DNA from: DATFRX01 sp035630615
Lineage (GTDB): Bacteria > Actinomycetota > Actinomycetes > Propionibacteriales > Nocardioidaceae
Assembly (NCBI GenBank): GCA_035630615.1
Contig: DASQKI010000026.1
Coordinates: 1 to 60,774 of the forward strand
Direction: 5' to 3'
Length of the DNA stretch: 60,774 nucleotides
Part shown: positions 28,505 through 37,558 of the stretch, piece after piece
Position numbering within the stretch: position 1 is the stretch's first letter
How the letters are laid out: every line of letters starts with the position of its first letter
The notes under the pieces: model-generated
Told to the model about the DNA's origin: nothing
Databases searched by the model: none
Seen by the model: the letters and a program-made list of their open reading frames with translations, nothing else
Translations under genes and position numbers: made by a program

Positions 28505-29723
28505 GCGCCGGCTCGACGAACTGTCCGATGCGGTGCGGCCCCAGGTCGGTCACCCGGACTTCGAGGCGCTGCACCGGCGGGCGAGCCGGCGGCGTCGGCA
28601 GCACTCCGTGGGTGCAGTGGCCGCGGCGGTCGTCATCGCCGCTGCGGTCGTCGTGGTCGTCGACCAGATCGCCGGCCAGCCGGACCCCTCGCCGCGAATC
28701 GTCGACGACCCGCCGCCAGAACGCGACGCGCTGACCGCCGAGGAGATCGTCAAGCACCCTGAACAACTGACCGGCTTCGCCGTGTCGACGAGCGACCCCG
28801 ACGTCCGTGCTGCGCGCTGGCTGGCATGTCAGGACAGGTCGTGCATCCGCACTCCGGAGGCGCTCGCGGTCACCGATGACGGTTTCGACACGGCGTCGTA
28901 CGTCAAGCTGCCGGCCGATGCATGGGATCAGGCAGCGATCGATGCCGACACGTTCGCGGTGACAACCTCGGACAGCGTCTTGCTCATCGACACCGACGGC
29001 TCGACTCGACGCCTGCCACTCGATCGCGACGGACCATTGAGCAACGGGGAGGTCCTGGTCGCCAGCGGCTCGGGTGCGGTCGCGATCGACCCGGTCGGTG
29101 AAGCAGCCCACCCCATCCCGCTCCCCGAGGGGAAGGCGGCGACCGCCATCCTCGAGCAGGCACCCGACGGCCGGATCTGGGGTCGCATCTACCGTGGGAG
29201 CGTCATGTACGCGGTGTGGTCGAATGATGGCGGCGCCACCTGGGACGAGCGGCCGATCAGCACTGTCTCGGAGACCGGTATCTCGATCCCGAGCTTTGCT
29301 CCCGGTGTGCTGGCCTGCATCGAGGCCCGCAACCCCGTGACGATGCTGCGCACCGGCACGATCCACCGCTCGATCGACGGCGGCGAGTCGTGGCAGACGT
29401 TGCCCGCGCCGGGATTCGGCGACACCGGTCCGGCGAGTGGCTGGCAAGCGGTACGCCCGGACGGCAGCCTCTGGGTCACACCGGTGTCGCGGCCGAGAGA
29501 GTCCGACCCAGGGCCGTACGTGACACCCGGGACGGACTGGAGCCAGCTCGACCCCGTCGAGCCGGGCTATCCCGACGAGGTGGATATCGCGGGCAACACG
29601 GACTTCCAGTACGCGGGCCTCGATGCCGAGGGCGACCTGGTGCTGTACGTCTCCGACCGGGACCAGGACCTCTATGTCTCCACCGACGGCGGCGACACCT
29701 GGGAGCGCACCGCCTCCCGCTGA
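28497..29723 (+). CDS. Membrane-anchored protein with BNR/Asp-box repeats, possible sigma-factor partner
   Basis: A 408-residue type II membrane protein. The N-terminus (about 36 residues, basic) is cytoplasmic, followed by one helix VAAAVVIAAAVVVVVDQI. The outside part carries Asp-box repeats of a beta-propeller: SNDGGATWDE, SIDGGESWQT and STDGGDTWER. Overlap of 8 bp with the ECF sigma gene suggests co-translation and a regulatory pair, the N-terminal tail being the only part that could meet a cytoplasmic sigma factor. No recognised anti-sigma motif is seen, so this is inference. Its stop abuts the stop of the convergent CorC-type gene (TGATCA shared). Confidence 0.75.
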   Translation: MLERRLDELSDAVRPQVGHPDFEALHRRASRRRRQHSVGAVAAAVVIAAAVVVVVDQIAGQPDPSPRIVDDPPPERDALTAEEIVKHPEQLTGFAVSTSDPDVRAARWLACQDRSCIRTPEALAVTDDGFDTASYVKLPADAWDQAAIDADTFAVTTSDSVLLIDTDGSTRRLPLDRDGPLSNGEVLVASGSGAVAIDPVGEAAHPIPLPEGKAATAILEQAPDGRIWGRIYRGSVMYAVWSNDGGATWDERPISTVSETGISIPSFAPGVLACIEARNPVTMLRTGTIHRSIDGGESWQTLPAPGFGDTGPASGWQAVRPDGSLWVTPVSRPRESDPGPYVTPGTDWSQLDPVEPGYPDEVDIAGNTDFQYAGLDAEGDLVLYVSDRDQDLYVSTDGGDTWERTASR

Positions 29724-31046
29724 TCAGCCCGTGTCGGCGTCGGGATGCAGCGTGATCTCGGGCCGGATGCTGACCCGTACGCGGGACACCCGCCGGCCGT
29801 CAACCGCGACGACGGTCAGCAGATGCCCGTCGGTGGCGCACTCCTCGCCCACGACGGGGACGTGCCCGAGCCGAGCGACGATGTAGCCCGCGACCGTCTC
29901 GTACGGCCCGTCGGGCAGCTCGAGTCCGGTCTCGTCGAGGAAGTCGTCGAGGTTGAGCAGCCCGTCGACCTCGACGTCGCCGCTCACGAGCCGAAGCGAC
30001 TGGCGCTCGTCCGGGTCGTACTCGTCGCGGATGTCGCCGACCAGTTCCTCGACGAGGTCCTCGAGGGTCACGATGCCGTCGGTGCCGCCGTACTCGTCGG
30101 CGACGATCGCGAGGTGCACCCCTTCTCGGCGCATGTCGGTCAGCGCGGCCAGCACCTCGCGAGTGCCGGGGATCATCAGCGTGTCGCGGGCCAGGTCGCC
30201 GACGCGCAGCGATCGCCCGTTGATGTCGGGGTCGAACAGATCGCGGACGTGGATGAAGCCCACGATGTCGTCGGCCGACGACCGGATCACCGGGTAGCGC
30301 GAGTGCGGCTGGTCGGCGGCGAACTTCACCGCCTTGAACACCGGCATCGACACGTCCATGAAGTCGACCTCGGTGCGCGGGATCATCACCTCGCGGATCT
30401 GCCGGTCGCCGGCGGAGAACACGTCCTCGACGATCTGCCGCTCCTCGTCGCTGAGCGTCTCGTGGCTCGACACGAGGTGGCGAAGCTCCTCGGCCCCCAT
30501 CTGCTCGCGGGCGGCACTCGGGTCGCCGCCGAGCACCCGCACGGCGATGTCGGTCGACTTCGACAACAACCAGATGATCGGCGTCGCGAGCCGCGCCATC
30601 TTGTCGATCATCGGGCCGACGGCTAGCGCGACGCCGACGCTGCGCTGCAGGGCGATCCGTTTAGCGGTCAGCTCGGACAGCACGATGGAGAAGTAGGCGA
30701 TCACGAGCGTAATGACGACGAGAGCGATCACGTCGGAGGCACCCGCGGGTACGCCGAGGTCGACCAGCACCGGGGCGAATTCGTCGGCGATGGTGGCGGC
30801 CCCGAAGGCGGCCGACAAGAAGCCGCAAAGCGTGACACCGATCTGCACCGCGGACAGGAAGCGGTTGGGGTCGGCGGCCAGTCGCGCCACGGCACGGCCG
30901 CGCTTGCCGCGTTTGGAGATGGCCTTGAGCTGCCCCTCGCGCAACGACACCAGGGCGATCTCCGCCGCCGCGAACACCCCGCCGAGCAGGATGAAGAATG
31001 CGACCAGGCAGATGTTGAGGATGGTGCTGTTCACCGGTATCGGCAC
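29724..31046 (-). CDS. CNNM/CorC-HlyC family membrane protein with CBS domains
   Basis: A 440-residue protein of the CNNM/hemolysin C family, associated with magnesium/cobalt transport. Residues 1-190 form the DUF21 membrane domain (ILLGGVFAAAEIALVS, FLSAVQIGVTLCGFLSAAFG, IVLSELTAKRIALQ). Two CBS domains follow at about 215-330 (VMIPRTEVDFMDVS, HLAIVADEYGGTDGIVTLEDLVEELVGDI). The CorC/HlyC domain closes it (ETVAGYIVARLGHVPVVGEE). GTG start at 31046. Convergent with the preceding gene without any gap, leaving no room for a terminator between the two. Confidence 0.9.
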   Translation of the reverse strand: MPIPVNSTILNICLVAFFILLGGVFAAAEIALVSLREGQLKAISKRGKRGRAVARLAADPNRFLSAVQIGVTLCGFLSAAFGAATIADEFAPVLVDLGVPAGASDVIALVVITLVIAYFSIVLSELTAKRIALQRSVGVALAVGPMIDKMARLATPIIWLLSKSTDIAVRVLGGDPSAAREQMGAEELRHLVSSHETLSDEERQIVEDVFSAGDRQIREVMIPRTEVDFMDVSMPVFKAVKFAADQPHSRYPVIRSSADDIVGFIHVRDLFDPDINGRSLRVGDLARDTLMIPGTREVLAALTDMRREGVHLAIVADEYGGTDGIVTLEDLVEELVGDIRDEYDPDERQSLRLVSGDVEVDGLLNLDDFLDETGLELPDGPYETVAGYIVARLGHVPVVGEECATDGHLLTVVAVDGRRVSRVRVSIRPEITLHPDADTG

Positions 31047-31163
31047 CCCGAGCTGTCAGTGGGAGCAACCGGCCACGGTCTCCAAGGGCCGTCGTCCATG
31101 CGGCCCAGACTAGTGCGGCCGGGTCCGGTGTCGAGCCCCTGCGTCCGAGATGACGCAATTGCC

Positions 31164-33281
31164 TCAGACCTCGGTCAGCCTGAGCACGATCGCGGTCTCG
31201 GGACGCAGGATCGGGAGGACGACCCCGACCCGGGTCAGGACCGAGCCGGCGAGCTCGACCGGGCCGTCGTCGGTCCAGCCCGAACCTTTCGACGCGTACG
31301 CCGGGGCCGGTCCGATCCGTTCGATCCGATAGCGCCGCGCGGGGTCGAGCCCGGGCAGTCGGACCGGCCGGGCCGACGACCATGACGAGGTCTTGAGCGC
31401 GGCCACGGCAAACAGCGCCCGTGCTCGATCGTCGGCCAGGACGCCGTACACGCTGACCGGATCGTCGCCGTCGCCATGCACGACGCCACCGCTGTGCAGC
31501 AGGTCGCGCTCGGACTTGTAGATCGCGATCCACTCTGCCAGCTCGACCCGCTCGGCGTCGCTCGCCGACGCGATGTCCCACTCGATCCCGAAGTGGCCGA
31601 ACAACGCGGTCGCGGCCCGAAATCCCAACGTGTGCGTGCGTCCCGTGGTGTGCGCGGTCGGCGGGCCGACATGACTGCCGACCAACTCCGGAGGCAGCAA
31701 CAGCCCGGTCCAGCGTTGGATGGTCTGCCGCTCCAGGGCGTCGTTGCAGTCGCTGGCCCAGACCCGATCGGTGCGCTCCAGGATGGCGAGGTCGACCCGG
31801 GCACCGCCCGACGAGCAGCTCTCGATCTCGACCGCCGGATGGGCCGCCCGCAGCTCGTCGAACAGCGCGTAGACGGCGACCGTCTGACCGTGTGCCGCCG
31901 GCCCACCCGCATGGGCGACGTCGATCAGGTCGCGGTTGTGGTCCCACTTGAGAAACGCGATCTCGTACGCGTCGAGCAGCGCCATCAGCTGGTCGCGGAC
32001 GTGCGCGTACGCATCGGGCACCTGCAGGTCGAGCACCTGCTGGTGTCGCCACGACGGCGGCAGGTCCTCGCGGCCGCGCAGAACCCAGTCGGGATGGGCG
32101 CGGGCGACGTCGGAGTCGGGGCTGATCATCTCGGGTTCGACCCAGAGACCGAACTCCATGCCGAGCCCACGGACGTGGTCGATCAGGGGCCCGAGACCGT
32201 CCGGCCACACCGTCTCGTCGACCGTCCAGTCGCCGAGTGCTCGGGTGTCGTCGCGGCGTCCGTGGAACCAACCGTCGTCGAGCACGAACCGCTCGACCCC
32301 CACACCAGCGGCCACGTCGGCGAGGCCGCGCAGCCGGTCGAGATCGTGGTCGAAGTAGACGGCCTCCCACGTGTTGAGCACGACCGGGCGGGCGCGTCGC
32401 GGGTGATTCGGCCGAGCCCGTAGCCAGCGATGCAGCCGGGTGCTGGCGCCGTCGAGTCCGGCGTCGGACCACGTCGCGTAGAGCCACGGCGTCTCGTACG
32501 ACTCCCCCGGTGCGAGCACGATCTCGTCGGGTCCGAGCAGCTCGCCGCCGCCGAGGACTGCGCCTGACTCGGGCCGGCGCTCGGCGTACGCGACGTGGTC
32601 ACCGCTCCACGCGACGTGGACCGCCCACACCTCGCCATGCCCGAAGCCGAAGCCCGGCTCGCCGGCCGCCATCAGCAGCGTCGCGTCGTGCCCGGTGCGC
32701 CCGTGCCGGCCCTCTCGGACCAGTGCGCCGTCGTGCAACGGCTGCCGTTGCGGATGCCGCTCACGACACCAGCGTCCGGTCAGGTGCAACACCTCGGCGG
32801 CCCGATCTGGCACCGGGACGACGACCTCGAGGCCCGCCACGGCGAGTGGGTCGGCGCCCGTGTTGGTCACCGCGTTCCGCATCCGCAGCAGGCCGGACTC
32901 CTCCACCGACAGTGTCGATCGCAGGGACAGGCCGAGGTCGTGGTCGTCGGCGTGGACTGTCGCCTCGGCGTCGGACGCCGTAGCCGTGCAGTCGGTGAAC
33001 CGCGGTGCCCAGCTCGATCCGTCGCCGGCCCGGCGTACGACGAGCCCGGGTCGACCGGCGTGGCCGCGGGCGTACTCGGGGAGCAGGCCGACCTGCGTCG
33101 GTTCGTCCAGCGCGCTGTGTGCCTGGATACCGGTCCAGGTGTGCAACAGATCGCCGAGGTCGCCGTCGCCCAGGTCGGCGCCCCAGTGCCGGATCGCGGG
33201 CAGCCGATCGCCGAAGATCTCGAGCAGCACGCTGACACCGCCTCGGCGCAGGTGGAGCGTCGACGTGGTCGGAGGACTCAT
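31164..33281 (-). CDS. Alpha-galactosidase, GH36
   Basis: A 705-residue glycoside hydrolase family 36 enzyme cutting alpha-1,6-linked galactose from melibiose or raffinose-type sugars. The N-terminal beta-supersandwich spans about 1-290. The barrel has VLNTWEAVYFDHD, RFVLDDGWFHGRRDD, FGLWVEPEMISPDSD and the nucleophile Asp447 in FLKWDHNRD. CSSGGARVDLAIL and the acid/base Asp511 in ASDCNDALERQ complete the site. No signal peptide, so it acts on imported sugar. ATG at 33281 overlaps the permease stop by 4 bp, making it the last gene of the sugar ABC operon. Products would go to galK and galT. Confidence 0.94.
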   Translation of the reverse strand: MSPPTTSTLHLRRGGVSVLLEIFGDRLPAIRHWGADLGDGDLGDLLHTWTGIQAHSALDEPTQVGLLPEYARGHAGRPGLVVRRAGDGSSWAPRFTDCTATASDAEATVHADDHDLGLSLRSTLSVEESGLLRMRNAVTNTGADPLAVAGLEVVVPVPDRAAEVLHLTGRWCRERHPQRQPLHDGALVREGRHGRTGHDATLLMAAGEPGFGFGHGEVWAVHVAWSGDHVAYAERRPESGAVLGGGELLGPDEIVLAPGESYETPWLYATWSDAGLDGASTRLHRWLRARPNHPRRARPVVLNTWEAVYFDHDLDRLRGLADVAAGVGVERFVLDDGWFHGRRDDTRALGDWTVDETVWPDGLGPLIDHVRGLGMEFGLWVEPEMISPDSDVARAHPDWVLRGREDLPPSWRHQQVLDLQVPDAYAHVRDQLMALLDAYEIAFLKWDHNRDLIDVAHAGGPAAHGQTVAVYALFDELRAAHPAVEIESCSSGGARVDLAILERTDRVWASDCNDALERQTIQRWTGLLLPPELVGSHVGPPTAHTTGRTHTLGFRAATALFGHFGIEWDIASASDAERVELAEWIAIYKSERDLLHSGGVVHGDGDDPVSVYGVLADDRARALFAVAALKTSSWSSARPVRLPGLDPARRYRIERIGPAPAYASKGSGWTDDGPVELAGSVLTRVGVVLPILRPETAIVLRLTEV

Positions 33282-34207
33282 CCCTTGGTGGCTCCCAGCT
33301 GCAGCCCGCCGACGAAGTATCTCTGCAAGGCGACAAACACCGCGATCGTCGGCGCAGCCGCCATCAGCGCGCCAGCCGCCTTCAGGTTGTCGTTGGTGAA
33401 GTAGGTGCCGTTGAGACTGTTGAGTGCCGTCGTGATCGGCTGCAGGTCACCACGACCAATCAGCAGCACCAGGGCCCAGAAGAAGTCGTTGTAGATCCAG
33501 GTGAACTCGAGCGTCGCGAGGGCGGCCAGCGGGGCTCGGCACAGCGGCAGGATCACCCGGAAGAACTGGTTGAGCACTCCCGCCCCGTCGACCAGCGCCG
33601 CCTCGGTCAGGTCGGTCGGGATCGTCTTCATGTACGAGCTCATGACGAACGTGCAAAAGCCCATCTGGAACGCGACGTGGATCAGGATCACGCCGGCCTG
33701 CGAGTTGACCCAATAGCCGTCCTCGCTCAACGAGTAGGGCATCCACATCTTCGTGTACATGAGGTAGAGCGGCGTGATGACGACCTGCTGCGGAAGCAGG
33801 TTGCCCGCCGTGAACAGCATGAGCAGCGCCAGGTTGAACTTGAACGAGAAGCGGGTCAGCGCGTACGCCAGGAATGTCGACAGTCCCAGCACGATGATCA
33901 CCGACGGGATCACGATGATCAGCGTGTTGACGAAGTACTTCGGGAGGTCCGCCTGGTTCCATGCGTCGACGTAGTTGTCGAACGTCAGACCCCCATGCGG
34001 CAAGGAGAAGTAGCCGTGCTCCTGGGTGTCGGCGAACGGCCGCAGCGAGGTGTAGAGGGCCCACAGGATCGGCGTCAGAACACCGATGGTGGCCCCGATC
34101 AGGGTGAGGTAGGCCAACACGCGCGGCCAGCGGCGCGGACGAGCGCCGACGGTCACGGCCCTCCGGTCAGAACGGGCGACCGGGTCGGCGGAGTCGACGG
34201 CGGTCAT
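33278..34207 (-). CDS. Sugar ABC transporter permease (MalG type)
   Basis: A 309-residue inner membrane subunit of a carbohydrate uptake (CUT1) ABC importer. Six hydrophobic segments after a basic N-terminus. The ATPase-contact EAA loop is seen as LTEAALVDGAGVLNQFFRVILPLCRAPLAALA with the invariant Gly. The C-terminal family end RYFVGGLQLGATKG is typical for MalG-type subunits. It overlaps the MalF-type gene and the galactosidase gene by 4 bp each, so the three are one coupled unit. No ATPase gene is present; a shared MsiK-type ATPase encoded elsewhere is the usual solution in actinobacteria. Confidence 0.91.
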   Translation of the reverse strand: MTAVDSADPVARSDRRAVTVGARPRRWPRVLAYLTLIGATIGVLTPILWALYTSLRPFADTQEHGYFSLPHGGLTFDNYVDAWNQADLPKYFVNTLIIVIPSVIIVLGLSTFLAYALTRFSFKFNLALLMLFTAGNLLPQQVVITPLYLMYTKMWMPYSLSEDGYWVNSQAGVILIHVAFQMGFCTFVMSSYMKTIPTDLTEAALVDGAGVLNQFFRVILPLCRAPLAALATLEFTWIYNDFFWALVLLIGRGDLQPITTALNSLNGTYFTNDNLKAAGALMAAAPTIAVFVALQRYFVGGLQLGATKG

Positions 34208-35139
34208 GACGGAAGGTCCTTCCGGAACGTGCGATAGAGGTACGGGAGGATCACGAGCATCGTGACGAGGAAGAGAATCACCGCCAGCGCGGACCCGTAG
34301 CCGATCCGGCTCGCCTCGCCGACAACGTTTTGGTAGATCAAGACGTTGATCAGCTCGAGTCCGTTCTCACCCTTGTTGATGACGAAAACGATGTCGAACG
34401 CCCGCAGCGACTCGATGATCGTCACCACGACCACGACGACGTTGACCGGTGCCAGCGACGGAAACACGACGTGTCGAAAGACCTGCCACTCCGATGCGCC
34501 GTCGAGCTCGGCCGCCTCGCGCAGAGCCGGGTCCACCGCCTTGAGTCCGGCGAGGAACAGGATCATGACGTAGCCGATGTGCCGCCATGAGGCAGCGACG
34601 AGGACCGCCCAGATGTTGCCGGTGTCCGACAGCCACTGCCGATGGAAGTCGGAGTCGACGGTCGAGCGGATCACGTTGTTGAGCAGGCCCGTCGGGTCCT
34701 TGTAGACCAGCTCCCAGATGAATCCGACCAACGCGCTGGACAGCACGACCGGCACGAAGATCGCGCTCTGGTAGATGCGGGTACCCTTGAGATTCTTGTC
34801 GAGCAGGTAGGCGAGCAGCAGGCCGATGGTCGTCGGCACCACGAGGAAGAAGCCGAGCCACAACAGGTTGTTGTGCACCGCCGGCCAGAAGTCCGGGTAG
34901 ATCGTGAAGATCTCCCGGTAGTTTTGCCAGCCGACCCATTTGATCAGGGAGACCGAACCGAGCCCGTCCCACGAGCTGAAGGACAAGATGCCGGACAGCA
35001 CCGTCGGCACCCAGATCAGGTACAGGTGCAGTGCCGTCGGCACACCGATCAGCAACGCGAGGATGACCCGATCGGCGGTCGTGAGCCGGCGCAGCCGACG
35101 GCGGCGGGGCGGGCGGGTGGGAGGAGCGGACGCGGTCAC
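34204..35139 (-). CDS. Sugar ABC transporter permease (MalF type)
   Basis: A 311-residue CUT1 permease, partner of the MalG-type protein. Six hydrophobic segments; first helix VILALLIGVPTALHLYLIW, then the family block GWQNYREIF and the EAA loop LREAAELDGASEWQVFRHVVFPSLAPVN. The end reads LPYLYRTFRKDL. ATG at 35139 lies 10 bp after the binding-protein stop. It imports alpha-galactosides by inference from the linked GH36, galT and galK genes; the permease itself does not show the substrate. Confidence 0.91.
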   Translation of the reverse strand: MTASAPPTRPPRRRRLRRLTTADRVILALLIGVPTALHLYLIWVPTVLSGILSFSSWDGLGSVSLIKWVGWQNYREIFTIYPDFWPAVHNNLLWLGFFLVVPTTIGLLLAYLLDKNLKGTRIYQSAIFVPVVLSSALVGFIWELVYKDPTGLLNNVIRSTVDSDFHRQWLSDTGNIWAVLVAASWRHIGYVMILFLAGLKAVDPALREAAELDGASEWQVFRHVVFPSLAPVNVVVVVVTIIESLRAFDIVFVINKGENGLELINVLIYQNVVGEASRIGYGSALAVILFLVTMLVILPYLYRTFRKDLPS

Positions 35140-35149
35140 AACAAGCCCG

Positions 35150-36490
35150 TCAGGATGAGAAGATCGACTTCGCCTGCTCTTCGATGCTGGTGCAGATGCC
35201 GTCGATGTCGTCGGGCGACTTCAAGAAGTCCTGGATCGACGAGATCATCACCGTCGACGCGAAGGTCGGGTCGGTGTCGCGGTCGAGGAACTGCGTGATG
35301 TGGTCGACGCTGCCCATCAGCTCGACCGCCTTCTTCTGCAGGTTGTTGTAATTGGACGTGTCGGCGTCGGTGTTGGTCGCCACGTTGTTGGGGTCGACCT
35401 CGAGGTAGGCCTCCTGGCCCTCGGCGCTGCCGAACCAGGTCAGCAACTCCATCGCGGCCGCTTCGTCGTCTGGATCCGGCGCCATCATGAACCCGTCGAT
35501 CGGAGCGTCGATCGTGTCCTGCCCGTACTCGGGGCTGATCTCGGGGAACGGGAAGAAGTCGAGGTCCTCGCGGTCCTGCTCGTTGGTGAACGCCTGTCCG
35601 ACGAACATGCCGAGGTAGTACATGCCGGCCTTCTTGTTGACCAGGTCGGCCGCGACGTCGAGCCAGTCGAGCCCGAGCGCGTCGGTCGCGGGCGTCTGGT
35701 ACGGCATGATTCGCGTGGACCAGGTATCGAAGACACCCTTGACCTCGTCGCTTTCCCACGACTCCTCGCCGGCCATCAGCGCGACGTGGAAGTCGTAGCC
35801 GTTCTGCCGGAAGTTGATCGCGTCGAACGTGCCCATCGCCGGCCAACCCTCCTGGTCGGCGAACGCGAGCGGCTGCAGTCCGTCGGTCTGCATCTCCTTG
35901 CACAACGCCTCGAAGTCGTCGAGCGTCGTGGGGATCTCGTAGCCCTTCTCCTCGAACAGGCTCTTCCGGTAGAAGACCGCCCACGGGTAGTTGTAGAAGG
36001 GCACGAAGTATTGGTTGCCGTCGTCGCCGGTCGACGCCTGCTTGAAGGCGTCGGAGAACTGGCCGTCGAGCTGGTCGCCCCAGAGGCCCGAGAGGTCGCC
36101 TGCGAAGCCCTTGGCGGCGAAGTAGCGCATTCGGAACCCGGCGAACCACGACCACACGTCGTCCGGACCTGCCTGCAGGTATTTGGTGATCTGCTCCTGG
36201 AACTGCTCGTGGTCGACGGTGTTGACGTCGACGTCGATGCCCTGAGCCTCGGTGAACGCGGCAAGCGTCGCGGCGAGTCCCTTCTTGGGCACTTCGTCGG
36301 AATAGTTCGACCCGAGGCTCGTGGCGTTGCCGCCGCCGGACGAGTCGTCGTTGTCGCCGCGGTCGCCGCACGCGACGAGCCCGGGAAACGCGGCCAGTGA
36401 CCCCCCGACGGCGAGACCGCGGAGCATGTTGCGACGAGTGATGAGGGACTGATTGGCGACCAAGAGGGGGTTGGTGGGGCGGCGGTTCAT
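35150..36490 (-). CDS. Sugar ABC transporter substrate-binding lipoprotein (Tat-type signal)
   Basis: A 446-residue extracellular solute-binding protein (family 1). The N-terminus has a twin-arginine-like motif ITRRNMLRGLAVGG and a lipobox LVAC (Cys about 41), followed by a Ser/Gly/Asp linker. Binding-domain marks include YLQAGPDDVWSWFAGFRMRYF, FYNYPWAVFYRKSLFEEKG and AAMELLTWFGSAEGQ. ATG at 36490 follows GAGGAG six bases upstream. It is the first gene of the operon and lies divergent from the DeoR regulator across a 285-bp control region. The likely ligand is an oligosaccharide containing alpha-galactose, from context. Confidence 0.92.
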   Translation of the reverse strand: MNRRPTNPLLVANQSLITRRNMLRGLAVGGSLAAFPGLVACGDRGDNDDSSGGGNATSLGSNYSDEVPKKGLAATLAAFTEAQGIDVDVNTVDHEQFQEQITKYLQAGPDDVWSWFAGFRMRYFAAKGFAGDLSGLWGDQLDGQFSDAFKQASTGDDGNQYFVPFYNYPWAVFYRKSLFEEKGYEIPTTLDDFEALCKEMQTDGLQPLAFADQEGWPAMGTFDAINFRQNGYDFHVALMAGEESWESDEVKGVFDTWSTRIMPYQTPATDALGLDWLDVAADLVNKKAGMYYLGMFVGQAFTNEQDREDLDFFPFPEISPEYGQDTIDAPIDGFMMAPDPDDEAAAMELLTWFGSAEGQEAYLEVDPNNVATNTDADTSNYNNLQKKAVELMGSVDHITQFLDRDTDPTFASTVMISSIQDFLKSPDDIDGICTSIEEQAKSIFSS

Positions 36491-36556
36491 GACGACTCCT
36501 CGGCGTTTGACTCGTGTGCGAGCAGGCCCACAGAACGAGCCAGTCTGAACACAATC

Positions 36557-36571
36557 GAACGCGTTCCAACA
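36557..36571. promoter_or_regulatory. Candidate DeoR operator, left (GAACGCGTTC palindrome and TGTTGGAAC half-site)
   Basis: GAACGCGTTC at 36557-36566 is a perfect 10-bp palindrome. It overlaps GTTCCAACA (36563-36571), the reverse complement of TGTTGGAAC, which recurs on the other strand at 36715-36723. It lies 67 bp upstream of the binding-protein gene. Role as an operator is inferred. Confidence 0.4.
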
Positions 36572-36714
36572 GCTCTGTCGGTCATTCCATCGGCCCCGAT
36601 CCGCCCTGTCAAGAGGCTCGGAAGCATTTGTTTGCCAGGTGTTTCCCTGCTGTACGACAGGGTCGATCCGATCCGACGAGTTATGTGCGACTCTGTTGAC
36701 GAGACCCCGGTCAA

Positions 36715-36723
36715 TGTTGGAAC
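36715..36723 (+). promoter_or_regulatory. Candidate DeoR operator, right (TGTTGGAAC)
   Basis: TGTTGGAAC, inverted relative to the copy at 36563-36571 and 53 bp before the DeoR start. The pair would let one repressor control both divergent transcripts. Short, so chance is possible. Confidence 0.35.
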
Positions 36724-36775
36724 CTGTGCGACATGAAGTCTCGGGGAACCTGCCGGTCCGTCCCACGGAGCTGAG

Positions 36776-37558
36776 GTGCTCGCCCAACAGCGCCGCGCTC
36801 GCATCGTCGAGCTGATCCAGCGCAACGGCGCGGTCAAGGTCGTCGACCTGGTCGCGGAGCTCGACGTGTCCGACATGACCGTGCGCCGCGACCTCGACTA
36901 CCTCGCCCGCGACGGTGTGGTGACCAAGGTGCACGGCGGCGCGACGTCGCCCGGACTCAGCAGCACCGACGAGCCGGGGTTCGACGCCAAGTCGGTGCGA
37001 CAGCCGACCGAGAAGGGCGCGATCGCCCGGGCGGCCGCCGCGCTCGTCCAACCGGGGCAGGCGATTGGACTGTCAGCGGGCACGACGACCTGGGCGCTCG
37101 CTCAGGAGCTCCGCGCGATCTCCCGGATCACGGTCGTGACCAACTCGATCCGGGTCGCCGAGGTCTTCTACGACGGCGGCAGCCGCGACCAGACGGTGGT
37201 GCTCACGGGCGGTATCCGTACTCCTTCCGATGCCCTTGTCGGGCCGGTCACGGTGACGTCGCTGACCGCGCTCAACCTCGACGCGGTCTTCCTCGGCGTC
37301 CACGGCATGGACCTGAATCGCGGGTTCACGACACCCAACCTCATGGAGGCCGAAACCAACCGCGCGTTCGTCCACGCGGCACGGGAGCTGATCGTGGTGG
37401 CCGACCATGCCAAGTGGGGCGTCGTCGGCATCAGCACGTTCGCGGAGCTCTCACAGGCCGACGTCTTGGTGACCGACGACGGCATGACCGAGGCCGACCT
37501 CACAACCCTGCGCGACCACGTGCGCAGCCTGGTGGTGGCAAGCCAGGACGGCGCGTGA
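36776..37558 (+). CDS. DeoR/GlpR-family sugar-operon regulator
   Basis: A 260-residue transcriptional repressor. Residues 3-58 form the DeoR helix-turn-helix (RRARIVELIQRNGAVKVVDL, VSDMTVRRDLDYLARDG). The sugar-phosphate binding domain follows, with the family blocks EKGAIARAAAALVQPGQAIGLSAGTTTWALA, VVTNSIRVAEV, VFLGVHGMDLNRGFTTPN and VVADHAKWGVVG. The inducer is likely a phosphorylated sugar such as galactose-1-phosphate or tagatose-phosphate (inference). GTG start at 36776 after GGAGCTGAG. It overlaps galT by 4 bp, so it is the first gene of a deoR-galT-galK operon, divergent from the importer operon. Confidence 0.9.
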   Translation: MLAQQRRARIVELIQRNGAVKVVDLVAELDVSDMTVRRDLDYLARDGVVTKVHGGATSPGLSSTDEPGFDAKSVRQPTEKGAIARAAAALVQPGQAIGLSAGTTTWALAQELRAISRITVVTNSIRVAEVFYDGGSRDQTVVLTGGIRTPSDALVGPVTVTSLTALNLDAVFLGVHGMDLNRGFTTPNLMEAETNRAFVHAARELIVVADHAKWGVVGISTFAELSQADVLVTDDGMTEADLTTLRDHVRSLVVASQDGA

